Source: Stercorarius parasiticus (Eukaryota; Chordata; Aves; Charadriiformes; Stercorariidae). From it: a stretch of DNA of 64,000 nt. The notes under the pieces were generated by a model, which saw only the letters and a program-made list of their open reading frames with translations, made no database searches and had not been told where the DNA came from. The stretch is taken from NCBI GenBank assembly GCA_013396915.1, contig VWZL01001979.1:1127616-1191615 (forward strand), in the 5' to 3' direction. Numbering within the stretch: position 1 is the stretch's first letter; each line of letters starts with the position of its first letter. Position numbers and translations under genes: made by a program. This document shows positions 27,901 through 38,640 of the stretch, one piece after another.

Positions 27901-28261
27901 GACTGTAGAATCAGAAACTGGAATTCAAAATGGTAGTAATAATACAAAAGTTCTCCTTAATAGTCTTCTGACCCAGATATGTTTATAGACATCTGGAAAA
28001 AATGTTTGATGTATATATTCCATCAAGCAACCAAACAGGAAAAAAAATGATACAAAAAATAATTTAAAAAATCTGTGGAAAATAACCTTGCAGTATACAT
28101 AGAAGCTGAGGTAAAGAAATGTTCAGGATACCCAGCAAAAATAAAACTTATATGAATGAGAAATCTCTTTACATAGTGGTGAATTTACTAGAAATTACAT
28201 TTATTGATAGAACAGGGAAATCTTTAATGGGAATAAGAATGGATTTCCAATTCTTGGAAAT
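24978..28261. other. 3.3 kb between the two LTR copies, no retroviral gene seen
   Basis: AT-rich. ORFs in it (24802-25014 -, 25997-26179 +, 26985-27194 -) carry no gag, pol or env motif. I see no primer-binding-like 'TGG' sequence directly after 24977 and no polypurine tract directly before 28262. That favours two independent solo LTRs over one decayed provirus, but does not prove it. Confidence 0.5.
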
Positions 28262-29020
28262 TGTCAGGTTCCAATGCTCTCTGACCAGGTTCTTTTAGAC
28301 ACATGGAGGGTATAATGTTTAATATCAAACTTACTTATTTGAAGACAGTTGATGTTACACGGGATTTCTGATTTAGCAGAGTGATACAAGATATACTGCA
28401 TAACACAATACAAATGCAAGTTAAACTTAACAAAACAAATAATTTTCTGTACACAGTTGAGTCACAATACTAATGTGATCCCCATTATCAGTCTGTATAA
28501 CATACTCACTGTCAGGATGCTGGGCATGCCCAGTTACTGAGAAGGAAAATGTGTGTTGAAGCCAGCTCAAACTTGTTACTGTCTTTTAAATTATTTTGAC
28601 AGTTGTCTAGTTTTATATTCCATGTTGAGCTGAGCCACGTATTCACTACCCTCATGCTGGTCTGGCTAACTCAGGGAAATAATCAAACTCTTTTAGTGAA
28701 CTGGGGAGAAACACTTATACCACCAGTTGATCCACTCAACTGTTGATAGCTGTTTGTCAAAAACAAAGGCCACCCTCTGTTTCACTTTGTGATGAGATGA
28801 AGAAAAGTCAGCTTCTTTACGACAGCTGCAGTCAGTCACACCCTGCATAGTTCTCTGACCTTCATGGGTACATCGCCCTTGCCCACCTACTCTGAGACTT
28901 CTTCCATTTTAGGGGCTTATTGGTCAGTCACAGAAATATAATGCCAAAAGCCTCACAAAGAGAATGAATACACTGTCTCACACAGTAACAGATTTAGTCA
29001 ATGCGATCTAGAATCTGACA
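28262..29020 (+). mobile_element. Solo LTR, copy B of the same ~750-bp family
   Basis: Begins TGTCAGGTTCCAATGCTC at 28262 and ends GATCTAGAATCTGACA at 29020, giving 759 bp. The ends form an imperfect inverted repeat (TGTCAG...CTGACA), typical of an LTR. The three bases on each side are 'aat', which may be the remains of a longer target duplication. It is homologous throughout to copy A and in the same orientation. B keeps the terminal CTGACA better than A. Confidence 0.65.
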
Positions 29021-31216
29021 AATTGTTAAGACCCAACACAACATTCAGCATGAAAATAATAAAGAATAAATTGTAAAATATTTCTTTCATATTTTCTAAT
29101 CTAAATTGCAAATATTATTAATCTTTAACATGTTTTTTAGGAAATTAATAAGCCTAGAATTTTCAGCTGGAAGTGGCTGAACCTTCTTTAAGGGAGCAGA
29201 GTAGAAATATCTTAAAGGGAGCAGTCTGCATTCTGCTATGGCAAAAAGGAACAGGAGATTTTCTCTTCTGAAGTTTCATATTACAGGTAGGTGGTGGCTA
29301 CTTAACACTTCTCATAGCCTAGTCACCCTACTCATTAGATATTTTTTTTTCTGTTTTCACTGTATGGTATCAAGCCAAAATGCCAGGAGACCATTTTAAA
29401 CATGAAGCTGTAGCTTCGGTTATATTGAGCAAGATGCTTGCCTGCTACTGTGCAGAAAAGAATGTAATATTCATAGAGGGCACCGAAAAATCCAATAGTT
29501 AGTATGGCTCTCATGTCAGCTGGTTAAGGTATTCACATGGGACTGGAAAGGTCTAGGTTGCTCCATAAGCTACTTATACATGTTATCCAGTATCTGTCTC
29601 ATGTAAAATGTATAGTCTTTGGAACACAGAACCGAATCTGGGTCTCTTTCCTCAAGTGAGATTTTTAACCAGTAGGCTACTGAGTCATTGTTATGCTTGC
29701 TCTCTTTCTGATCCTATAAATTTTTAATTCTTTTCTACACAGTGAAACAGCTTCAAAAAGAAGAGGGAAGACTATTCTTAACCTCAGTACAGCCTACAGC
29801 CCAGGTATCAAGTTGAAAGGCTAGGGTGTGAGGTTGAACCTTCTCCTTACTGATTATTATAGCACAGTCGGTAAGTGTAAGAAAGAACATATTTTAGGTA
29901 GGTTTTTTTTTTTCTTCCAGGTTTGCTTCAGAAAGGAAACAGATGATATATTTTGTGAGCACTCTGGTCCTGTAGATGTATGTACATTCACAGAATATCT
30001 AACTATGGAAACTTAATTGGAGAAATGACTAATTTTTCCATTCTCATTGTACTTAGCTATTATGTGTTTCATGAGTTCTTGAACTTTATCAAGATCAAGA
30101 TATGTGTTTATGCAGAAAAACGGAGTGTGAAAATACAGGGGAACATAATTATCAAAAATTGAGGTGTATATTGAGTTTAACATTACGACTGGGTAGCATT
30201 TTGCAAGACTAACAGTCTGAATTATATCTACAGTTTACTTGAGTCCCTTATGCCTTGTACATCTCAGGTGAAAGTCTTAACCTCCTGTAGCTTAAAGTTC
30301 ACCTTTCTCTGCTTTTTTAAGAGAAGAATTGGCTTAGCTATTTTTTCAACCAATAGAGGTTTTGTTTTTTGAATAGCCATACTGCTAATCAATAGGACAT
30401 GCTCATTAACCTTAGTGGCTAAAATTTTACATGACACCACTTTCATAGCTAAGTGCAAACCACAAAATTTTATTCATGCAATTTTACCAAATTTCTTCTA
30501 ATTCATACAGACACATACACATATGTGTCCATATAGATTAGACATTGTATGACCATATCCACTGTCATACAGAAATGTATAATTAAACATATAAAAATTT
30601 CCCTTTAAACTAATCAGGGTTTTTTTTCATTCATTAGTTGAAACAAATACTTACATTTTGAAGTAATGAATTTCCGTAGAATTACCTGGGCACGTGGATC
30701 TCCTAACATTACAATTACAATTGTATTCTCCATATTCTGAAGTCTATTGAAATTAAAACTACATTTAATAATTTTCTTTCCTCATGAACTGTTCCTATAT
30801 TTGTCTTATGACAATGTTTTTTGTTTTGGCTCCTTAACGGGACATTTGTTTAATTAATGGGAAAAGAAGAAAATAAAAACAGAACCCACCGAAGAGAAAG
30901 AGGATAAGTGTGTCTGCTTTAGAACTCCTTCACTGTGTACTGCCCAGCTTACATGATGCCTCTTCTTGTCATTCATTAGATCACAGAGTAGAGGAAATTA
31001 AATGTCTCAGACTGAAGGCTCTCAGTCCTGCGTTACTGATTAAAACAGTGCAGTGGACCCAGTAAAATATTTGGTAAGCGGAATAGCTTTTACATAATAC
31101 TGGTATGCTACAAAAGTTGGCATTCAGAGTAGAGTAGTTGAAAAAAGAAGGCCGTTTCTTACAGGTCAATCTGAAACAAAAGAATTGATCAGTGGACCTC
31201 TTATACACTACCTATA
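29021..31216. other. Unique stretch, no gene recognised
   Basis: AT-rich with no recognised repeat. Short open frames at 29828-30016 (+), 29980-30162 (+) and 30981-31208 (-) have no known motif. Confidence 0.5.
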
Positions 31217-31431
31217 AAATCATAGCATATTCAGGTTCGAAGGGACTTCAGGATGTCACTAATCCAACCTCCTGCTCAAAGCAAGGTCCACTACAGGATC
31301 AAGTTGCTCAGAGCTTTGTCCAGATGGGTTTTGAAAACCTTCAAGGATGAAGGATGGCACAAGCTCTGTGGGAAACCCGCTCTGCTGCTAGAAAAAATGT
31401 TTTTACTTCTATCCAGTCTGACACTAGATCA
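31217..31431 (-). mobile_element. CR1 3' end, 5'-truncated, old
   Basis: Reversed CR1 tail 'aatcatagcatattcaggttcgaagggac' followed by the 'cctcctgctcaaagcaaggtc' type 3' UTR and the start of the C-terminal coding block to about 31431. The 'cctcctgctc' version marks a different CR1 subfamily from the one at 8512. Confidence 0.85.
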
Positions 31432-31519
31432 AAACGTGCAATCGCTGGCCATTTCAGCAACAGCTAAACAAATAAATGCACAAAAGGTACTCTTACCTAT
31501 AAGTAAGACTATAGGATAG

Positions 31520-31640
31520 GATCATAGAATAATTCAGGTTACAAAGGACCTCAGGAGGTCTCTAGTTCAACCTCCTGCTCAATACGGAGTCAGCCACGGG
31601 ATCAGATGAGGTTGTGCAGGGCTTTGTTTAGTTGAGCCAT
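31520..31640 (-). mobile_element. Second short CR1 3' end beside the first
   Basis: A second reversed tail ('atcatagaataattcaggtt') with the same 'cctcctgctcaat' subfamily signature starts 90 bp after the previous copy and in the same orientation. It is truncated after about 120 bp. The pair is either two insertions or a local duplication. Confidence 0.85.
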
Positions 31641-33359
31641 TTTCTGAATTGACAACACGAGAGTAGGCATTTTCTTTCACTAAATATCAGACAATCCTAA
31701 AGAAAACTCACAACAGTCTCTGAACTACTCCTTGTGAATTTTATCTTGAGGTAAAATCCCTATGATCCCTTTATGTTAAGAATCTCAGTGCATGGTTAAG
31801 TTGAAAAGGCAGAATGTGTTATTCAGTTAACCATCATCTTTCATCTGCTAATTTGAACATCTGCTTGCAGCTGCTGTCCTAATGTCCCTAATGTCATTTA
31901 TTTATTTGTTTTCATTTATTCTTCTATCCTTCTATTTGTTAAATGGAAGTAGCAAGTATTAGACATAAAAGTAATGGTGATATAGTAGAGAATGACCTTA
32001 TAGAGGTGTACCGATTTGCAGAAGCAGTAGCAGCATTCTTGGCACCTCTTGGTACTTGTTGCTTCATGTGATTACTGAATAGATCAGACTGTAGTAGTTG
32101 AGATGATCTTCTGAAGGAAAATTTAAAAAATTCCTTGATGTCTGTTTTAACATATCTTGGGTACGGGTATATCTCTATTTCATCTTCTCTTCTACAGAAA
32201 GGAGCAAGCAACAACTCTGTAACCCACTCTGTCCTTAGGATTTTAAAGACTGGAATTTCTGAGGTGTTTTCAAATATTTATGTCCCGTATGGAAGCACAG
32301 AATACTGCTGCCATGCCAACCAGCGAGCCAACATCTATTTTCAAGAGACAGAATGCATATCTCCCCTGATGAATTTGCCTAAAGCCTTTTTTGTTCTTTT
32401 GACTTTCTACCTGTGTAAATTGATAATTAGAAAACAAGCTAGTAATTATTAAATTTTTTAACAATAAAAAAGTCTTATTAAAATAAAATATTGTCTGTTT
32501 CTCTTCTGTCTTAATATTTATAATTTCAAATATTCTACTATTTTGTAATTATTCCTGTGAGGTGCAGTGTGCGAGCTGTTTACATGAGATGAATGGAAGC
32601 ATGAAAAGTACATGCTCCATTACACTCATAGTGTATTGCTTCTTAATTTACATCTTGCTTTGGGCAATGCAGGGGATTATTCTGGCAATTTCTGTATGGC
32701 TGTTTCAAATTCTGTAGATTTATCTCCCAAGGCTTCTTTTACTTCTGATTTTAAAAGCATTTGCTAGGCAGAAATTTCACTATGCATTTGTCAGATAAAT
32801 TTCCTACTTATCTTATTTTGCTTATGGCAACATAGTGGTTTAAGGGAGGAGAGAAGCTAATGACCATGACTTACTCTAATGGGACAGGAAAATGTAGGGC
32901 TTGAAGACAATGAATATAATTACATTTTTATGAGCAATCTTATAAATATATTATTAAAATACTTCTCTTAAGCAGCATACTCAAAATGAGAATAAGAGTT
33001 AGTAAAATCAGCCTGAATAGATCTGTATACTTCCCAGAGTATTCCTTCTGCCTAATCTAAACCCAGTACCATTGGAAATCATTAGATAAATGATTCTTAA
33101 TCATATTAGGCAAATACTTTCTTATACAAAGTATGTTTTCTCAGCATGACCCACTGAGAGGTGTGAAAAATAGTTTTGACAAGAAATAGCAGTCTGACAC
33201 AGAAAACTGGGGTATTCTTAAGATTCACTTTCTCCATTTTAACCAAAATATGAAGTATACCTCTAGCATTCATGTAAGCTATTCTTAAGAGGAATTATGC
33301 TAAGATGCTGGATACTCTTTCCTCAGCCCATTGAAAGATCTGGTTGGAATAGTTCCTTA
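31641..33359. other. Unique stretch, no gene recognised
   Basis: No recognised repeats. Frames at 31939-32214 (-), 32135-32452 (+) and 32270-32464 (-) overlap each other on opposite strands and show no recognised domain. Confidence 0.5.
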
Positions 33360-33940
33360 TGCTGGTTTTGGGTGGGACAGAGTTAAATTTCTTCTCAGTC
33401 ATTTGTGTAGTGCTATGATTTGGATTTGTGATGAAAACAGTGTTGATAACACACTGATGTTTTAATTATTGCTGAGCAGCGCTTAAATAGAGTCAAGGCC
33501 TTTTCTACTTCTCATGCTGCCCTGGCAGCGAGTAGGCTGGGGGTGCACAAAAAGTTTGGAGGGTACATAGTTGGGACAGATGGGACATTTGGGACAGATG
33601 ACCCCAAATGTCCGAAGGACTATGCCATACTGTATGATGTCATGCTCAGTGAAAAAAGCTGCAGGGAAGAAGGTGGAAGAGGGTCATTTGGAGTCACTGC
33701 ATTTGTCTTCCCAAGGCACCATTAGGTGTGATTGAGACCTCTCCTGGAGATGGCTAAATGTCTGCGTGACAATTTGAAGTACTTTGTTTTACTTTTACTT
33801 TTCCTATTAAACTGCCTTTATCTCAACGTGTGAATTTACTCACTTTTATCCTTCCAATTCTCTTCCCCATCCCACCAGGGGGGAATGAGTGTGCAGCTGT
33901 GTGGGGTTTATTAACTGCTGGCTGGGGTTAAATAATGACA
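33360..33940 (+). mobile_element. Full-length solo LTR (581 bp)
   Basis: Starts TGCTGGTTTTGG at 33360 and ends GGGGTTAAATAATGACA at 33940, a complete TG...CA element. Inside it has an ATTAAA signal near 33807, the 'gaggctgggggtgcaca'-like segment (here gtaggctgggggtgcaca), 'gacgtcatgctcag'-like and 'ctcacttttatccttcc' blocks that I recognise from abundant avian ERV LTRs. The ATG frame at 33543-33725 lies inside the LTR and is not a gene. Flanks (tcctta left, ctcctc right) are only partly similar, so the target duplication is uncertain. No internal retroviral sequence is attached. Confidence 0.85.
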
Positions 33941-36162
33941 CTCCTCTGTGACTATGAAAACACAATGAAGAAAGTATATGTTATAAAGCTATGACTACAT
34001 TACAAAGACCAGTCTCTCAATCTGACTATGATTCAAGCAGAATTCACTTTGAGAATAGTTTACATAAACAAACACAACAGTCACACTTATATTCAAGTTA
34101 AAATGTGTTCTGGTACTGGTATATTTGAGCTGATTTAAGATCTCCAAATAATATGACTAAGTTAGGAGATCAACTAAACCTGTATTAGTTTCTGGAAAAG
34201 CCAATCATGGTCCATCAACCACAGAGTAAGACAATAAAAAGTGATGTTATGGGATGAAATTGGCCTTTTTAAAAATCACACAGCATTAATGAAGCTGAAA
34301 TAGATACAGCCATTGAAATCTGAACAAATATTTTAAAAATTAAATATTTTTTTATTTTTTAAAGAAGGAAAAATTTGCATTGATTGACAGTATTTCTACA
34401 TATGCAGCTCAGAATGTTTTAACTGTTTCACATTTCAAAAACCCAAATATAATATTTATCTGCTTTGCCTTTGTGTTTCCCAGGTGTCTATGCCCATGAG
34501 GAGTAAAGAATTGTTTACGATAGTACAGAGAAAAAGCTTAGAACAACACTCGATTCAAAATATAGAAATTTAGGCTTAAATTTCAAGGAACTGCCAGTGC
34601 TGGAACTTTTAAAACTAATTTGGACAAGCCCTAAAATATTTAGTATTGAAGAATAATTTGAAGTTGGATTCACAGGTCATTTGAACCATATATTTTTGCT
34701 ATTCTCTCACTGTGTGTCTCCTGGGACATCTTAGCTGCTACATGCATGTTTCATCTACCATGCATTCTGATGTAAATGTTTCCAGCACTAGCTCTAAGGC
34801 TAAATATAAAAGAGAGTGAGTCCATATTTAAAGGCAAAAACCAGATAACTAAATGATATGATCCTTCAAAATGAATGTTGTCTGCATCAGTGCGCCTTCA
34901 TGTTATACTACCCTGAGATAAATGAGATAGCTTGGACATGACAGCCACATAAGTTATGTATACTTGCATGTATATATATAATGTGATTATTCAAATTAAT
35001 AATGGGGTGAAATTTAATGACAAAACAGAAGAAATATGAGGGCATTAGGAACTGTCTTGTGCTATACGTAGCTGGATATTCAAATCTGTACAATGTGATT
35101 GGAAAGATTCACATATATACATGTATGCATATAAATATCAAACATATATTACTCAAAACAACTTTTTTATTACACTGTTTTGAAATATCTTTGGTAGTAT
35201 TGTGCATTTCAGCTGATTAGCTTAAAAGACTTAGATTTAATTTTTCTAAAATTACTCGATTTCTTTGTATAAGAAAATAAAACTATGAGATGCCATTTTA
35301 AACAGCAATATTCTGCTTTTGCCTAGAATATTTAAAGTTTTAAGTTACAATACATTCATACCACTCAGAAAAAAACATTGTTACTGAAACTCGAAAACTA
35401 CTGTCTCTTTCTAACCAAGTAAGGCTTGTCATTCCTTTTTCTTCCAATAGTATTCCTCAAGGCAATTGTTATTGTGAAGAAGACAAACTCACCTGTCAAG
35501 AAATAGAGATGGGTTTATACTTTGATTTAACTATTTTTGGATTACTCAACTACTTAAAGAATATTTTTAATTTAGACTTTAATATATAAGCTTTTTTTTT
35601 CTTTCAACTTTAGCTTTTTTTCTGAAGGCAGGGAAATTGGACATTAGTCTTGTATTCCAGCTTAGAAGCTGTCTGATTTACGAAATGTTAACTCTGTGGC
35701 ATAAAAATAACACTCAAATTGCTCCTCTATTATCACTTAATTCTGAAATGGCTATTTTGTGTTTTAATATATTTCTAATGCTACTGTAATACTTATATTA
35801 GAATATAAAAACTCTGCAAAAAGATCATAATTTAAGCAGTAGTGTTTAAAATTTTACAGTAAGGCCATGAGCAAAGAAGTTTATGAAATACAGTCTTGAA
35901 AGTGTGCTATTAGTGACCGACACATCTAAACTGATCTTGTGCCAGTGTTAACTGAAATTGTACCAATGGAACATGCAGGTGATTCAATTTCAAAAGAGAA
36001 GACAGGTATCCATTTCATTTCCAGAACTTCATTGTCGGTATACAGCAATACTGAACATCAAAAATGTGTCTTACTGAATGAGCATAATACACCTAGCCCT
36101 CCTGGAGAACCACACAAGAAGCAGAATGAAAAAGAACTCTGTGCCTTCAGCAGTAGTAATAT
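33941..36162. other. Unique stretch with one open frame of interest
   Basis: AT-rich, with AT-repeat-like sequence near 34970-34982 and 35100-35150. The frame at 35930-36161 (+) stays open for about 77 codons of non-repeat sequence and runs on into the CR1 copy; it is discussed as a finding. No repeat family recognised. Confidence 0.5.
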
Positions 36163-36830
36163 TCATAGACTCACAGAATGGTTTGGGCTGGAAGGGACTT
36201 TTAAAGATCACCTAGTCCAACCCCCCTGCCATGGGCAGGAACATCTTTCACTAGATCAGGTTGCTCAAAGCCCCATCTTGCCTGACCTTAAACACTGCCA
36301 ATGATGGAGCACCCACAATCTTAAAAAGTTTCTTCCTTATGTCCAATCTACATCTACCCTCTTTCAGTTTTAAATTGTTGTCCCTTGTCCTATCACTACA
36401 GGCCTTGATAAAAAGTCTCTCTCCATCTTTCCTATAAGCCCCCTCTAAGTATTGAAAGGCCAAAATAAAGTCTCCCCAGAGCCTTCTGTTCTGCAGACTC
36501 AATAATCTCAATGCTCTCAATCTTTCTTCATAGGAGAGTTGTTCCAGCCCTCTGATAACTTTTGTGGCCCTCCTCTGGGACCTGCTCTAACAAATCCATG
36601 TCTTTCCTGTACTAGGCACAGAATTGGATGTGGTGCTCCAGGTGGGGTCTCATGGGAGAAGAGCAGACTTGCTGGCCATACCCCATTTTATGCAGCCCAG
36701 AAACAATTGGCTTTCTAGGCTGCAAGCACACATTGCCAGCTTATGTCCAATTTTTCATCCACTAGTATCCCTAAGTCATTCTCCACAGGTAAACAATTTG
36801 AAGAATTTGTAGCCCAACTGTAGGTTCCAG
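36163..36830 (-). mobile_element. CR1 LINE 3' portion, 5'-truncated
   Basis: The left edge is 'ttcatagactcacagaatggtttgggctggaagggac', the reversed CR1 3' end. The C-terminal RT coding block is readable on the minus strand at 36251-36520 (SDRTRDNNLKLKEGRCRLDIRK, then PSLAVFKVRQDGALSNL), but the HWNRLPRE part is damaged. Similarity continues through the 'aaaatccttgacttgtc'-equivalent region to about 36830. Several frame breaks. Confidence 0.9.
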
Positions 36831-37984
36831 TGCTCAAAGAGTAACACAAAATTTCTGATCAAGGTTTATGTGTCTTCTTCACTGAGAGTAAGTTTGTGCA
36901 GTAGCATCAGTAAAAAAGTATTTCTTAGCATTTCCAGCTGGCTAGAAGATTCTGGCATATGATAAGCTGGCCCTGGTTATTCACATTTTCATCAATTTCT
37001 TGGCTATGTTACAGAAATGGGATATACCTGGGAAAGAAGCCTGGAGTGTTTAGGAAACTGCAACTAAACACAGAAGTACAGACCACCAAAAACATATCAA
37101 ATATGTTTTGTACTTCCTATACTAGTTACCATAAAATTATGTTCATGACACATTGTGGCTTGTTTCCAAGATACCTAAAAGACCTCCAGAAGTTCCAAGT
37201 TAAAGACTGACAGCTTGCCTCTTCTAACACAACAGGCATCTTTACAACAAGCATATAACCAACATCTTTTCAGAGGCAGACTTTTCTTAGGAACTACTCC
37301 TAGTCTATGGAATAAATTATAGAGAGAGGAGGCTATCACTGACTATTTGAATACCACAGCTATCACATTTTAAAGTTCTTTGTGGACTACAGGTAACATT
37401 CTCCCCAGGGCAATGCTTAATTGTTTGTTCTAGTAGGAAGATTTTCTATAAATCTGTTGAAATTCCCTTGTCTGTTATTTTAGCCCCTTAATTCTTCTCA
37501 CACCACTGTCTCCATCTTCATAGATATGTTTTCATGTTAGAAGTCCCTTGTGCTACCTCTTTTTTCTCTTGTCTAGTCTCTTCCCTCCCACCCCCTTTCC
37601 TTACCTCACTTTCAACCTTTTCTTGTACATCATATACTTCTGATCATTCTTGTCCTTTGCTCGACTCTTTACAATTTTTTCATATCCTTCTTAAGCTGTA
37701 ATGTCTAAAGCCAAACACTGTAACCCTCTCTCTGTGGTCCCTGCTCTAATTTCTCCCCCAACAGTTTTAGCTGCCCTTGTACAGGGATCCAGCTTTGATA
37801 AGTTGCAGCTATGTAACCTTGATTCAGACTGCTGAGACAGAGCTGTGAGATCGTCTGTACAGAGATAAGTAAGGTCAAAACTGCAGAGAGTGATAGGACT
37901 GCTGATCTGCGATCGTTATTAGATCAAGGATTCAAGAGACAAAACATTGACATGAAAAGATAAAATCTTTAAAAAAATAATGCA

Positions 37985-38200
37985 GAGAGGGTAGCTGGAG
38001 GCTGGTCTAGTCAGGGACGGTCAGGAACTGCCAGGATGGGGTCGAGCCATCAGAGCCCTCACTGTTGATGGAGCAGGAGGAAGGTGACAGCTTCACAGCT
38101 GTGATGATGGTTCCAGGGAGCCGTGACCACCGACCCTTCCCTTCTCATCCACATCTGCCTGGCTGGTGAAGGCTCTCCTGGTGCTGTACCTCATAGTTTG
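37985..38200. other. GC-richer patch with several CpG
   Basis: This ~215-bp block is visibly more GC-rich than the surroundings and keeps four CpGs (plus others just upstream near 37850-37915), in a window that is otherwise CpG-poor. One + frame stays open for about 52 codons, ending at the TGA in 'ggctggtgaagg'. It could be an old LTR, a regulatory island or an exon of an unannotated transcript; the sequence does not decide. Confidence 0.35.
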
Positions 38201-38593
38201 CTAAATACTGTCTGCTTCTTAGGTGCATTGGCTGCTAGATAATTAGTTTAGACTTATGAGTTACCCATATTCTGCTTGCAGTCTCTTTCTACCCAGGTAA
38301 CAATGCCTGAACAAACCAATCTAAAATGGCTGTAACAACGCTGTCCACAAGTAGAGATTTTACAGGTCTTGACTAGAGGTAGCTAATTACAAAACACTGT
38401 GTCTTTCAGACAACTGCCTCAGTCTTGGTCTACATAACACTAAATATTTTAAAACAAAGATAAACTAAACTACACAAAATCATTCCCAATATAATTCACT
38501 AACTTTATTTTAGAAATATGGACCCTAGTAAAAGGTAAAATGACAGCGTGATACATGTTAATCATACAGTTCAATGAACTCTCTGTAGAAAAA

Positions 38594-38640
38594 AAAAATT
38601 ATATAAAAATTAAAATAGAATAAAATAAAATAGAATAGAG
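38594..38640. repeat. (AAAAT/AGAAT)n-like A-rich simple repeat
   Basis: Imperfect pentamer repeats of taaaa and tagaa type following an A-run. Low complexity. Confidence 0.8.

Noticed and set aside
24978..28261. Decayed retroviral interior between the two LTRs
   Set aside because: No primer-binding-like sequence, polypurine tract or pol motif (YXDD, DTG, zinc knuckle) seen; left only as a testable alternative in the findings.
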